Assembly: GCA_013330055.1 (NCBI GenBank)
Contig: DUJB01000004.1
Span: 7,254-12,441 of the forward strand
DNA length: 5,188 nt
DNA from: Nitrosopumilaceae archaeon
Lineage (GTDB): Archaea; Thermoproteota; Nitrososphaeria; Nitrososphaerales; Nitrosopumilaceae
Reading direction: 5' to 3'
Below the pieces are notes generated by a model. It had not been told where the DNA came from, ran no database searches, and saw only the letters and a program-made list of their open reading frames with translations. The position numbers were made by a program, and so were the translations under genes. Positions 1-5,188 of the stretch are shown piece after piece. Positions within the stretch are counted from its first letter, which is position 1; every line of letters begins with the position of its first letter.

Positions 1-759
1 CTTTTTCAGGCAATAAACATGGGAGAATATGTCATATTTCACGTGACAAAGCTTGACAAATTTACTGGAGAACAAATAGTTGCACTAGACAGTTTAAAAA
101 AAACTCAGGGATTGCTGAGTCATTCCTTTGACGTTGATAGAAATAAACTTCTTACTATGATTAAGGGAACGATAGTGGAACAATACAAACTGGTCGAATT
201 TGAAGATCTAAAAAAAGAAACAGAGCTATTACAACCAATATCAAAAGAAGGCAATGTAAAAATTGTAATAGATCATTGTTTTGATGTCAAGGGTGTTGGA
301 ACTGTAATACTAGGTAAAGTAGTACAGGGTAAAGTAAAGACATATGATAATCTCAAACTTCTACCCACTGGTTCAGATGTTGTAATAAAATCAATACAAA
401 TGCATGATGACGCTGTAGACGAAGCAGTTTCTCCTGCAAGAGTTGGCCTTTCAGTAAAAGGAATAACTCCAGATGATGTTCAAAGAGGTGATATGTTATG
501 CATGCCTGATTCCATGACAATTGCCCAAGAGATAACTTTGGATTATCATCAAAGTACAGTTTTCAAAGGAGAACTGGCAGAAAATCAAATGTTTCTGATA
601 AATATAGGTCTGCAAATCAGACCTGGGAAGATAACCTCTTTGAATCCTATGAAAGTGTCACTAGGAAAGCCTGCCGTTTTTGAAAAAAACGAGATTTGTG
701 TACTTCTTAAACCCGAATCTCAAACTATTAGAATAGTTGGTAGTGGAAATATAATCTAG
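1..759 (+). CDS. EF-Tu/SelB-like GTPase-family protein, C-terminal part (partial at left edge)
   Basis: The reading frame is open to the window's first base (LFQAIN precedes the Met at 19), so the gene very probably starts upstream; Met19 is an internal Met. Numbering from that Met, residues 1-75 look like the tail of a G domain with a trace of the EF-Tu 'GEH' helix (TGEQIVALDSL), but the NKxD base-recognition motif expected shortly afterwards is absent. Residues about 79-165 are a clear EF-Tu domain 2 beta barrel (VKGVGTVILGKVVQGKV, then RVGLSVKGITPDDVQRGDML), and about 172-246 fit domain 3. The family is a set of archaeal paralogues of EF1A/SelB. Bona fide SelB is unlikely because selenocysteine coding is not known in this group. 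Its exact role is unknown; a translation-related or RNA-binding role is inferred. A pyrimidine-rich tract follows the TAG stop. Confidence 0.8.
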   Translation, partial: LFQAINMGEYVIFHVTKLDKFTGEQIVALDSLKKTQGLLSHSFDVDRNKLLTMIKGTIVEQYKLVEFEDLKKETELLQPISKEGNVKIVIDHCFDVKGVGTVILGKVVQGKVKTYDNLKLLPTGSDVVIKSIQMHDDAVDEAVSPARVGLSVKGITPDDVQRGDMLCMPDSMTIAQEITLDYHQSTVFKGELAENQMFLINIGLQIRPGKITSLNPMKVSLGKPAVFEKNEICVLLKPESQTIRIVGSGNII

Positions 760-776
760 ATTAAAATGACAGAAAC

Positions 777-790
777 TCTTTTTTCTTTTT
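777..790 (+). terminator. T-rich tract downstream of the EF-Tu-like gene
   Basis: A run of six T and a run of five T, separated by one C, lie 20-31 nt after the TAG of the EF-Tu-like gene. Archaeal termination commonly uses T-rich non-template stretches without a hairpin, and no stem-loop is visible here. The tract would end the upstream transcript just before ubiX, but low-complexity AT-rich sequence is common in this genome, so this is tentative. Confidence 0.35.
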
Positions 791-794
791 ATAT

Positions 795-799
795 GGTGA
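795..799 (+). promoter_or_regulatory. Shine-Dalgarno site of ubiX, deciding the start
   Basis: GGTGA matches the core of the archaeal anti-SD complement (GGAGGTGATC). It is 7 nt before ATG 807 but only 1 nt before ATG 801, so it favours 807. Few other genes in the window have a convincing site. Confidence 0.5.
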
Positions 800-806
800 A
801 ATGGTC

Positions 807-1364
807 ATGCGACTAGTTGTTGGGATTACTGGCAGCACCGGCATTATTTATGGAATAAAAATGCTTGAAGCTCTCAAGCGATTAAAAATCGAAACTCACC
901 TAATCATCTCAGAATGGGCAAAAAAATGTCTAGTCTTAGAAACAAAATTTGATCTAAAATATGTAAAATCTCTTGTAGACAGCTATTCTGATGATTCCAA
1001 CATGGCAGCTAGTGTGTCAAGCGGCACCTACAAAACTGATGGGATGGTCGTAATTCCATGTAGTATGAAGACTTTATCTGCTATCGCAAACGGCTATGAT
1101 GAAACACTTGTAGCAAGGGCTGCTGGCGTTACAATAAAAGAATCAAGAAAACTTGTCTTAGTTACACGAGAGACACCATTTAGTAGCATCCATTTGGAGA
1201 ATATGTTAAAACTTGCAAGAATTGGAGTCACAATTCTTCCCCCAATTCCTGGTTTTTATAACAAGCCTAAAACAATCGATGACTTGGTAAACCACACTGT
1301 AGGAAAATGTCTTGACCAATTCAATATAGAACACAACCTATTCAAGAGATGGAAAACAACATAA
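807..1364 (+). CDS. ubiX: UbiX-family flavin prenyltransferase
   Basis: UbiX attaches a dimethylallyl group to reduced FMN to make prenyl-FMN, the cofactor of UbiD-type (de)carboxylases; it is a soluble flavoprotein with a Rossmann-like fold. From Met807 the protein is 185 residues, normal for the family. Visible motifs are the N-terminal GITGSTG loop (6-12), VIPCSMKTLSAIANG (82-96), VTIKESRKLVLVTRETP (108-124), and the C-terminal LPPIPGFY segment (144-151). An in-frame ATG also occurs at 801. I prefer 807 because GGTGA at 795-799 lies 7 nt ahead of it, a good Shine-Dalgarno distance, and MRLVVGITG is the usual UbiX beginning. No UbiD partner is in the window. In archaea a UbiD-like anhydromevalonate phosphate decarboxylase of the modified mevalonate pathway needs prenyl-FMN, a plausible client by inference. 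Confidence 0.95.
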   Translation: MRLVVGITGSTGIIYGIKMLEALKRLKIETHLIISEWAKKCLVLETKFDLKYVKSLVDSYSDDSNMAASVSSGTYKTDGMVVIPCSMKTLSAIANGYDETLVARAAGVTIKESRKLVLVTRETPFSSIHLENMLKLARIGVTILPPIPGFYNKPKTIDDLVNHTVGKCLDQFNIEHNLFKRWKTT

Positions 1365-1377
1365 CTAAAAATAATAA
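1365..1377 (+). promoter_or_regulatory. Candidate TATA box before the small membrane ORF
   Basis: CTAAAAATAATAA directly follows the ubiX stop codon. Its centre is about 25 nt before ATG 1395, the spacing expected for a leaderless transcript beginning at that codon. AT-richness makes chance matches likely. Confidence 0.3.
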
Positions 1378-1394
1378 CATGATATTTTGATTAT

Positions 1395-1517
1395 ATGGCA
1401 AATCTAGACATTATTGCGTTTGCTATGTGGTCTGCAATCACAACAATTTTTCTCACAGTTATAAGCTTGGTTTATCGAAAATTCAAGATGAAAAAAGATG
1501 CATCACCTTCACATTGA
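1395..1517 (+). CDS. Putative 40-residue single-span membrane protein
   Basis: A complete ATG-to-TGA frame fills the gap between ubiX and the DUF99 gene. The product starts MANLDIIAFAMWSAI. Residues about 5-27 form one continuous hydrophobic segment ending at Tyr27, followed by a basic stretch (R28, K29, K31, K33, K34) and a short polar tail ending SPSH. This suggests one membrane helix with the C-terminus inside the cell by the positive-inside rule. The last 20 bp overlap the start of the DUF99 frame at 1498, consistent with co-transcription. No family is recognised. In favour are the tidy placement, the TATA-like box at leaderless spacing and the coherent helix-plus-charge pattern; against it is only its shortness. 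A non-coding leader of the DUF99 gene is the alternative. Confidence 0.5.
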   Translation: MANLDIIAFAMWSAITTIFLTVISLVYRKFKMKKDASPSH

Positions 1518-2061
1518 AAAAAAAGGGCTCAGAGGTCTAGCTATTGCAGAAAGTTTCAAAGAAAACGAAAAGATCTCTCATCTAGCTGGAGTTGTAATGC
1601 GACGAGATTTTATCATTGACGGTTTTGTATTTGGGCATAGTACAGTAGAAGGTAATGATGCAACTGATGCCATATTACAAATGCATCAAAAACTAAATCG
1701 CGATGACATTAGTTTTGTAATGATTTCGGGTCTTATCATATCAATGTACAATATAGTTGATATAAAAAAAATCTGGAACCAATTAAAAATCCCAGTCATT
1801 GGAGTGACATATGAAGACTCTAAGGGAATCGAAGATGCTATAAAATATCATTTTCCTGATTCCTATCAATTAAAAATTGAAGAATATCACAGGCTTGGTC
1901 AGAGAACAAAACTCTCTCTTTATACAGGATATGACGTATTTGTGAGAATAGAAGGTTGTACAATACTAGAAGCAAAAAATCTACTAAACGCTATGACTCT
2001 TCAAGGTGCTGTACCAGAACCGCTCAGAGTGGCACAAATGTTGGCAAAAACAAGATTGTAA
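1498..2061 (+). CDS. DUF99/UPF0215 family protein (endonuclease V-like fold)
   Basis: The 187-residue length and conserved blocks identify the archaeal DUF99 (UPF0215) family: LAGVVMRRDFIIDGFVFG (29-46), EGNDATDAI (51-59), a central ISGLIISMYNIVDI block (76-89), a PVIGVTYED strand (99-107), and the family signature PEPLRVAQMLA (173-183). As I recall, the family is related to endonuclease V by fold, but no biochemical function is established. The usual 'GxDDGPF' beginning reads GLAIAESF here (13-20), and the usual 'LDGI' reads ISGL (76-79), so the acidic residues that would match the EndoV active site seem lost. ATG 1498 is used because MHHLHIEKKGLRG gives the expected N-terminal length; no good Shine-Dalgarno site precedes it. 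It overlaps the small membrane ORF by 20 bp and probably shares its transcript. Confidence 0.88.
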   Translation: MHHLHIEKKGLRGLAIAESFKENEKISHLAGVVMRRDFIIDGFVFGHSTVEGNDATDAILQMHQKLNRDDISFVMISGLIISMYNIVDIKKIWNQLKIPVIGVTYEDSKGIEDAIKYHFPDSYQLKIEEYHRLGQRTKLSLYTGYDVFVRIEGCTILEAKNLLNAMTLQGAVPEPLRVAQMLAKTRL

Positions 2062-2066
2062 TGGTG

Positions 2067-2453
2067 TCATCTTCTTTCTTCTAATTTTACCATCCACTTG
2101 CTATTTTTGATTCTTGGTGCGGAAAATTCAAGGTGACCAATTATCCTGTCGCCTTTTCTAACCAACGCAAATTCCGTCTTCTCACGTCTCAACAATATGA
2201 GTTTTGATTTGTATGAGCCTTCAATTACTTTAATTTTGAAACGTTTACTTGCTTTTATAACAAGTTTACGTGCTGCCTTGACATCACCCATCCATGAAAA
2301 CATTTCAAATGGACCAAAATTTTCCGTTTCTATTTCATAATCATAGAGTCTGGCCTCAAACTTCCATTTTTCTTTTTTTGCTTCCTCATTCATAAATTCT
2401 ATAGCTTGTTGACCGTATCCTTTTTCTATACCAAAAGTTTCAGAGTCTGCCAT
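2067..2453 (-). CDS. Conserved-looking hypothetical soluble protein, 128 residues
   Basis: I do not recognise this protein. It is rich in Lys, Arg and Glu with no membrane segment or signal peptide. The first part (1-35) looks helical and acidic/basic (MNEEAKKEKWKFEARL, 21-36), followed by an aromatic stretch with FGPFEMFSWMGD (46-57), a basic helix (58-73, VKAARKLVIKASKRFK) and a strand-rich C-terminal half (74-126) with LILLRREKTEFALVRKGDR and SAPRIKNSKWMVKLEERR. The C-terminal half could be a small beta barrel or basic nucleic-acid-binding surface, which is only inference from composition. It is accepted as a gene because it has a full ATG-started frame with codon use like its neighbours, a TATA-like box about 30 nt upstream, and no competing gene on the other strand. 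It converges on the DUF99 gene with a 5-bp gap and diverges from nre. Confidence 0.75.
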   Translation of the reverse strand: MADSETFGIEKGYGQQAIEFMNEEAKKEKWKFEARLYDYEIETENFGPFEMFSWMGDVKAARKLVIKASKRFKIKVIEGSYKSKLILLRREKTEFALVRKGDRIIGHLEFSAPRIKNSKWMVKLEERR

Positions 2454-2478
2454 TGTTATTTCTTTCCAGATATACGGA

Positions 2479-2490
2479 CCTATTAAATTA
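2479..2490 (-). promoter_or_regulatory. Candidate TATA box for the minus-strand 128-residue gene
   Basis: Read on the minus strand the stretch is TAATTTAATAGG. Its centre lies about 31 nt before the start codon at 2453, which would place transcription start a few bases ahead of the ATG, giving a nearly leaderless mRNA. No mapped start supports this. Confidence 0.35.
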
Positions 2491-2522
2491 ATTTGAATGT
2501 TGATCCGAATCTATGGTTACAA

Positions 2523-2533
2523 TTTTTTTATAA
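2523..2533 (+). promoter_or_regulatory. Candidate TATA box for nre
   Basis: Seven T followed by ATAA gives TTTATAA at 2527-2533, the best archaeal TATA match in the intergenic region. Start of transcription would fall near 2556, leaving a leader of about 46 nt before TTG 2602. A weaker alternative, TTATACAA at 2567-2574, would place the start near 2597 and make nre nearly leaderless. The sequence does not settle which is used. Confidence 0.4.
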
Positions 2534-2601
2534 CAAAGAAATTAACTTGAGGTGAATATTAGTCAATTATACAAGATTATTACTTGCTATACTAATGTAC
2601 G

Positions 2602-3765
2602 TTGTTGGGTCAAACTGCATCTGAAATAAGAAAGGCAATAGAATCTAACTGGAATGAATATTTATCAAGATACGGAAATCTTTTTTCTTCTAATTTTATT
2701 AGTGGTTCAAGCCCACCATCTGTCTTTGTAGGTTCATATGGGTATCCAAAGGTCGCCGTTGGACCAATGCTACCTCCAATACATGGTAATACCATGATAC
2801 TTGATATGCCAGAACTCTGGTTAGGGAAAAGTCTAGAAGAAATTGTAAATTATAGACTAAGCCTTGTGAGGGGAATACAGCAAGTGAAAATTTCAGATCC
2901 TCAGGGAAAATACATTGAAAACTTGCAGGAAGTTGCTATGGCAACAAAACCAATAGATTCTGATATAGATTTTCTCAAAATGATAACTCATACAACATCA
3001 ATTGACGGTGAAAGTGCTCCGTTTGGTCCAATTGGAGAAATAAAAAATGCAAAATTTTCAAATTCATCATCTGATAAAAACATACAAAGAACCTATTACG
3101 ACAAAGACTTGCTAGCTCAGGACTCTGTATTACAATTATACAATAATGGTATCGAAATATCAAGAATTCAAAAATGCTTTAGTATTGGAATGTTTGGCAA
3201 AAACCGAAAACTTGTTCCTACTCGCTGGAGCATAACCGCAACAGACGACATTATTTCAAAATCTCTAGTTTCAGAAATAATTGAATTAGATATTATTGAC
3301 AGCTACAAAGTTTTTACATACAATCATCTTGGTAATTTTTTTTCTGTTGTTTTGTTTCCAAGTAGATGGATGTTTGAGATGCAAGAAGCGTGGTATGATC
3401 TACAAGGACGCATTGGATTTGGCTCTGATTTTGAAGACGCAAGAGGACTTGATCATTATCCTGCTACCGCAGGAGCACATTTTGCATCAAGACTTGGAGT
3501 AGCTGAATATCTTTTCAAAAACAAAGTTCAGGCAGGAGTAATAGTGTTACGTGAAATACGGCCAGAGTATGCCGTGCCTCTTGGTGTGTGGCAGGTAAGA
3601 GAAGGAATTAGGATGGCGATGAAACAGAATCCAACAATAGTATCAAGCTTTGAGGAAGGAATTGACTTTGCATGCAAGAGTCTTAGTATCGATAAAAAAG
3701 AATGGCTTGCAAATAGTAATCTACAAAAAGCAAGACGACAAAAGTCGATCTCTGACTTTTTCTAA
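2602..3765 (+). CDS. nreA: Nre-family DNA repair protein with C-terminal PCNA-binding motif
   Basis: Nre proteins are archaeal DNA-damage factors; the Haloferax NreA acts with UvrABC in repair of mitomycin C damage and depends on PCNA binding. The 387 residues show the Nre N-terminal domain (SPPSVFVGSYGYPKVAVGPM, 37-56; a G-rich FGPIGEI segment at 141-147; KLVPTRWSITATDD, 203-216) and C-terminal domain (DFEDARGLDHYPATAGAHFA, 276-295; VPLGVWQVREGIR, 325-337). The last eight residues, QKSISDFF, are an exact PIP box (QxxIxxFF). The N-terminal cysteine zinc finger usual in the family is missing; the protein begins MLGQTASEIRKAIE. The start is uncertain: a stop at 2593-2595 closes the frame and the first in-frame ATG is at residue 56, inside the conserved domain, so TTG 2602 or TTG 2605 must serve. 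Confidence 0.92.
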   Translation: MLGQTASEIRKAIESNWNEYLSRYGNLFSSNFISGSSPPSVFVGSYGYPKVAVGPMLPPIHGNTMILDMPELWLGKSLEEIVNYRLSLVRGIQQVKISDPQGKYIENLQEVAMATKPIDSDIDFLKMITHTTSIDGESAPFGPIGEIKNAKFSNSSSDKNIQRTYYDKDLLAQDSVLQLYNNGIEISRIQKCFSIGMFGKNRKLVPTRWSITATDDIISKSLVSEIIELDIIDSYKVFTYNHLGNFFSVVLFPSRWMFEMQEAWYDLQGRIGFGSDFEDARGLDHYPATAGAHFASRLGVAEYLFKNKVQAGVIVLREIRPEYAVPLGVWQVREGIRMAMKQNPTIVSSFEEGIDFACKSLSIDKKEWLANSNLQKARRQKSISDFF

Positions 3766-3774
3766 CACCTAGAG

Positions 3775-3785
3775 TTTTTATTTAA
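3775..3785 (+). promoter_or_regulatory. TATA box for the archaeosortase-like gene
   Basis: TTTTTATTTAA lies in the 40-bp gap after nre. Its centre is about 26 nt before ATG 3806, the distance expected if transcription starts at the A of the start codon, and there is no Shine-Dalgarno site. This supports a leaderless transcript of its own rather than read-through from nre. The T-run may also help end the nre transcript. Confidence 0.5.
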
Positions 3786-3805
3786 CAGATATTGCTGAGT
3801 AAATA

Positions 3806-4750
3806 ATGCAGGATAAGACAATAATTTACGCAATTTTGTTACTTGCTAGTCCTACGATATTTGCTCTTACGGCTTTTCCAGATTCTTTTAGCCTAAGTTG
3901 GAATCAAGGAAGGGGGGGATTTCTTTTTGGACTTGCGTTCATGGTTGCAGAACTTATTGGATTGAAACTTGGTGTATCTAAAAAGAAGTTGCTTGCGGTA
4001 ATACCGCTTGCTGCTCTTACAATGATATATCTTGTTAGTCTTGAATTTGGTTTACGTGACTATATTATTTCAATTGCTCCGCAATACAACGTTCAACTGA
4101 TCTATTCATGGACTTGGTTGTGGGACTTTACTGTCATGGCGATATTTCTAATTTCATCCATGAGCATTTTGTTTGGCAAAAAATGGATAAGGATATCTCC
4201 TGCAGGACCCATTTTCATCGCTGGCACTGCTGCAATTTTATCGCTTGATGCATTCTTTCCTTATGATACCCTGGGTCCCCTACAATACGTAGTACCATAT
4301 CTAGTCAAAACAAATGCATGGATAATTAACGTCCTAGACTTGGGTGTTGCAAGTGCGCGTGATAACATAATGTTTCTAAAGGGAGATCACGGTCCATTCG
4401 CTTTACAGGTATTCTGGCCATCCGCAGGTGTTCACAGTGTAATAATTTACTCACTAGTTATGATGGCCTTTTTGTTTAAAATGAACATTCCGCCAAAAAG
4501 AAAGGCCGCCTATTTTATTCTAGGAATCATCGGCACGATCAGTGTAAACATGATAAGAATATTTTCATTATCGCTTTTCGCGCTCAAAGTATCAACAAAT
4601 GTTGCAGAGTTTGAAGAATTTCATTCTGTGGCAGGAGAAATAATGTTCTTGCCTTGGCTTTTCATCTTCTTACTTGTAGTAACATATGTGGAAACAAAAC
4701 GAATTAAAAAAAAACTTGAAATAACAAAAGAACATGATACAAATCAATAG
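3806..4750 (+). CDS. Exosortase/archaeosortase-family integral membrane protein (thaumarchaeal type, Ser in place of catalytic Cys)
   Basis: Exosortases and archaeosortases are membrane transpeptidase-like enzymes that process surface proteins at C-terminal sorting signals. The 314-residue protein has about eight hydrophobic segments (roughly 5-24, 37-56, 60-81, 102-124, 132-151, 206-226, 233-260, 279-296) and a basic cytoplasmic-looking tail. The three family signature sites appear in order: PSAGVHS (205-211) in the place of the usual CSGxxS, NMIR (248-251) with the conserved Arg, and EFHSVAGEI (271-279) with the conserved His. Aligning PSAG with CSG puts Ser206 where the nucleophilic Cys is expected, giving a Ser206-Arg251-His273 set. 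Thaumarchaeal proteins with PEFG-type C-terminal signals are the likely substrates from family knowledge; none is in the window. The start follows a well-placed TATA box. Its end overlaps the next gene by 17 bp. Confidence 0.85.
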   Translation: MQDKTIIYAILLLASPTIFALTAFPDSFSLSWNQGRGGFLFGLAFMVAELIGLKLGVSKKKLLAVIPLAALTMIYLVSLEFGLRDYIISIAPQYNVQLIYSWTWLWDFTVMAIFLISSMSILFGKKWIRISPAGPIFIAGTAAILSLDAFFPYDTLGPLQYVVPYLVKTNAWIINVLDLGVASARDNIMFLKGDHGPFALQVFWPSAGVHSVIIYSLVMMAFLFKMNIPPKRKAAYFILGIIGTISVNMIRIFSLSLFALKVSTNVAEFEEFHSVAGEIMFLPWLFIFLLVVTYVETKRIKKKLEITKEHDTNQ

Positions 4751-5188
4751 AGACAAAACGCCAGGAAGCTATTTCCTTGATGATATTTTTGATGGATTAA
4801 ATAACTCATCAATTCTCATGGAAGTGTTCAAAACAAAAAATGAACTCGATGATGTCTTTTCAAAAACAAATGTGATAGTAGAAGAAAAAGATCATTACAT
4901 GTTTGTAAAAAATGAAGATGCAACCATCGTGATAGGATTAAATCATTTAAAAAACTCAGATTCAAAAGTTTTGTATCTTGACATTGTTCATGAGCTTGTA
5001 CATGTAAAACAACAACGAGCAGGTCTTGATCTTTACAACAAATCATATTCATACGTCGATAGGCCAACAGAAATTGAAGCGTACGAAGTGGCGGTAAAAG
5101 AAGCCAAAAGATTGGGAATGAACAATAATGAGATTATGGATTACCTCTTTGTGGAATGGATAACACCGCAAGAACACAAAAGACTAGC
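4734..5188 (+). CDS. Putative HExxH zinc metallopeptidase, partial at right edge
   Basis: The frame opens with ATG 4734 and stays open through the last base (151 full codons), so the C-terminus lies outside the window. The visible part is soluble with no signal peptide or membrane segment. Residues 83-92 read DIVHELVHVK: H86, E87 and H90 form the HExxH zinc-binding and catalytic motif of zincin peptidases. A second helix, PTEIEAYEVAVKEAKRLG (111-128), follows about 23 residues later; E113 or E115 could be the third zinc ligand, as in gluzincins, and the EIEAYE pattern resembles that position in many HExxH proteins. I do not recognise the specific family. The 17-bp overlap with the archaeosortase-like gene points to co-transcription and translational coupling. 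No Shine-Dalgarno site is seen; a later in-frame ATG at 4818 would also keep the motif. Confidence 0.78.
   Translation, partial: MIQINRDKTPGSYFLDDIFDGLNNSSILMEVFKTKNELDDVFSKTNVIVEEKDHYMFVKNEDATIVIGLNHLKNSDSKVLYLDIVHELVHVKQQRAGLDLYNKSYSYVDRPTEIEAYEVAVKEAKRLGMNNNEIMDYLFVEWITPQEHKRL

Larger units (their letters stand above)
2454..2601. other. Divergent intergenic region between the 128-residue gene and nre
   Basis: This 148-bp AT-rich spacer holds the start-proximal regions of two divergent genes. It contains a TATA-like box for the minus strand (about 2479-2490), two TATA-like boxes for the plus strand (2527-2533 and 2567-2574) and a Shine-Dalgarno-like GAGGTGA at 2549-2555 with no fitting start codon after it. 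No tRNA, hairpin or obvious operator is visible. Confidence 0.6.

Noticed and set aside
801..806. ATG 801 as the ubiX start
   Set aside because: It gives only two extra residues and leaves 1 nt between GGTGA and the start, while ATG 807 has a 7-nt spacing and the usual UbiX N-terminus. It remains possible if the mRNA is leaderless.
2516..2534. Inverted repeat GTTA...TAAC around the T-run, as a possible operator
   Set aside because: Only four base pairs match and the interior is AT-rich, so this is within chance expectation.
2595..2624. ATG 2595 as a start for nre
   Set aside because: It is in another frame and meets TGA after nine codons, so it cannot make Nre unless a frameshift error exists; neither alternative frame restores a recognisable zinc finger.
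2610..2795. Minus-strand 61-codon open frame
   Set aside because: It lies wholly inside nre, antisense to conserved Nre residues, with no promoter or ribosome site.
2975..3163. Minus-strand 62-codon open frame
   Set aside because: It is antisense within nre and has the composition of a chance frame.
3296..3502. Plus-strand 68-codon frame inside nre
   Set aside because: It overlaps the conserved C-terminal Nre domain in another frame; its hydrophobic run is produced by the T-rich coding sequence there.
4828..5067. Minus-strand 79-codon open frame
   Set aside because: It is antisense to the HExxH gene, including the motif itself, and its His/Leu/Cys-rich product looks like a mirror artefact.

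Overview
The window looks like chromosomal DNA of an ammonia-oxidising archaeon (Nitrososphaerota/Thaumarchaeota), probably a low-GC marine lineage close to Nitrosopumilus or Nitrosarchaeum. This rests on the AT-rich composition, the archaeal gene set (an Nre-type repair protein with a PCNA-binding tail, a DUF99/UPF0215 protein, an EF-Tu-like factor with an eroded G domain, an archaeosortase-family membrane protein), TATA-like boxes about 25 nt before start codons that suggest leaderless mRNAs, and few Shine-Dalgarno sites. The assignment comes from recognising families by eye; no search was run.

Layout. Positions 1-759 (+) hold the C-terminal part of an EF-Tu/SelB-like translation-factor paralogue whose start lies upstream. 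Positions 807-1364 (+) encode a UbiX flavin prenyltransferase. Positions 1395-1517 (+) could encode a 40-residue single-span membrane protein whose end overlaps the DUF99 gene at 1498-2061 (+). That gene is convergent, with a 5-bp gap, with an unrecognised 128-residue soluble protein at 2067-2453 (-). A divergent intergenic region (2454-2601) carries promoter-like sequences for both directions. Positions 2602-3765 (+) encode the Nre DNA-repair factor, apparently from a TTG start. Positions 3806-4750 (+) encode an eight-span exosortase/archaeosortase homologue with Ser where the catalytic Cys is expected. It overlaps by 17 bp a gene open at the right edge (4734 to beyond 5188, +) encoding an HExxH metallopeptidase-like protein.

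How the genes relate. The first half looks like housekeeping: translation-related, prenyl-FMN cofactor, and a nucleic-acid-fold protein. Nre would act in DNA-damage repair at the sliding clamp. The last two genes form an overlapping pair that may link cell-surface protein sorting to a putative peptidase. The most notable points are the Ser-Arg-His sortase-like site beside an HELVH protein, a DUF99 protein that seems to have lost the acidic residues expected of an EndoV-like active site, and an Nre protein without the usual N-terminal zinc finger. No tRNA, rRNA, insertion sequence, CRISPR array or origin was seen.
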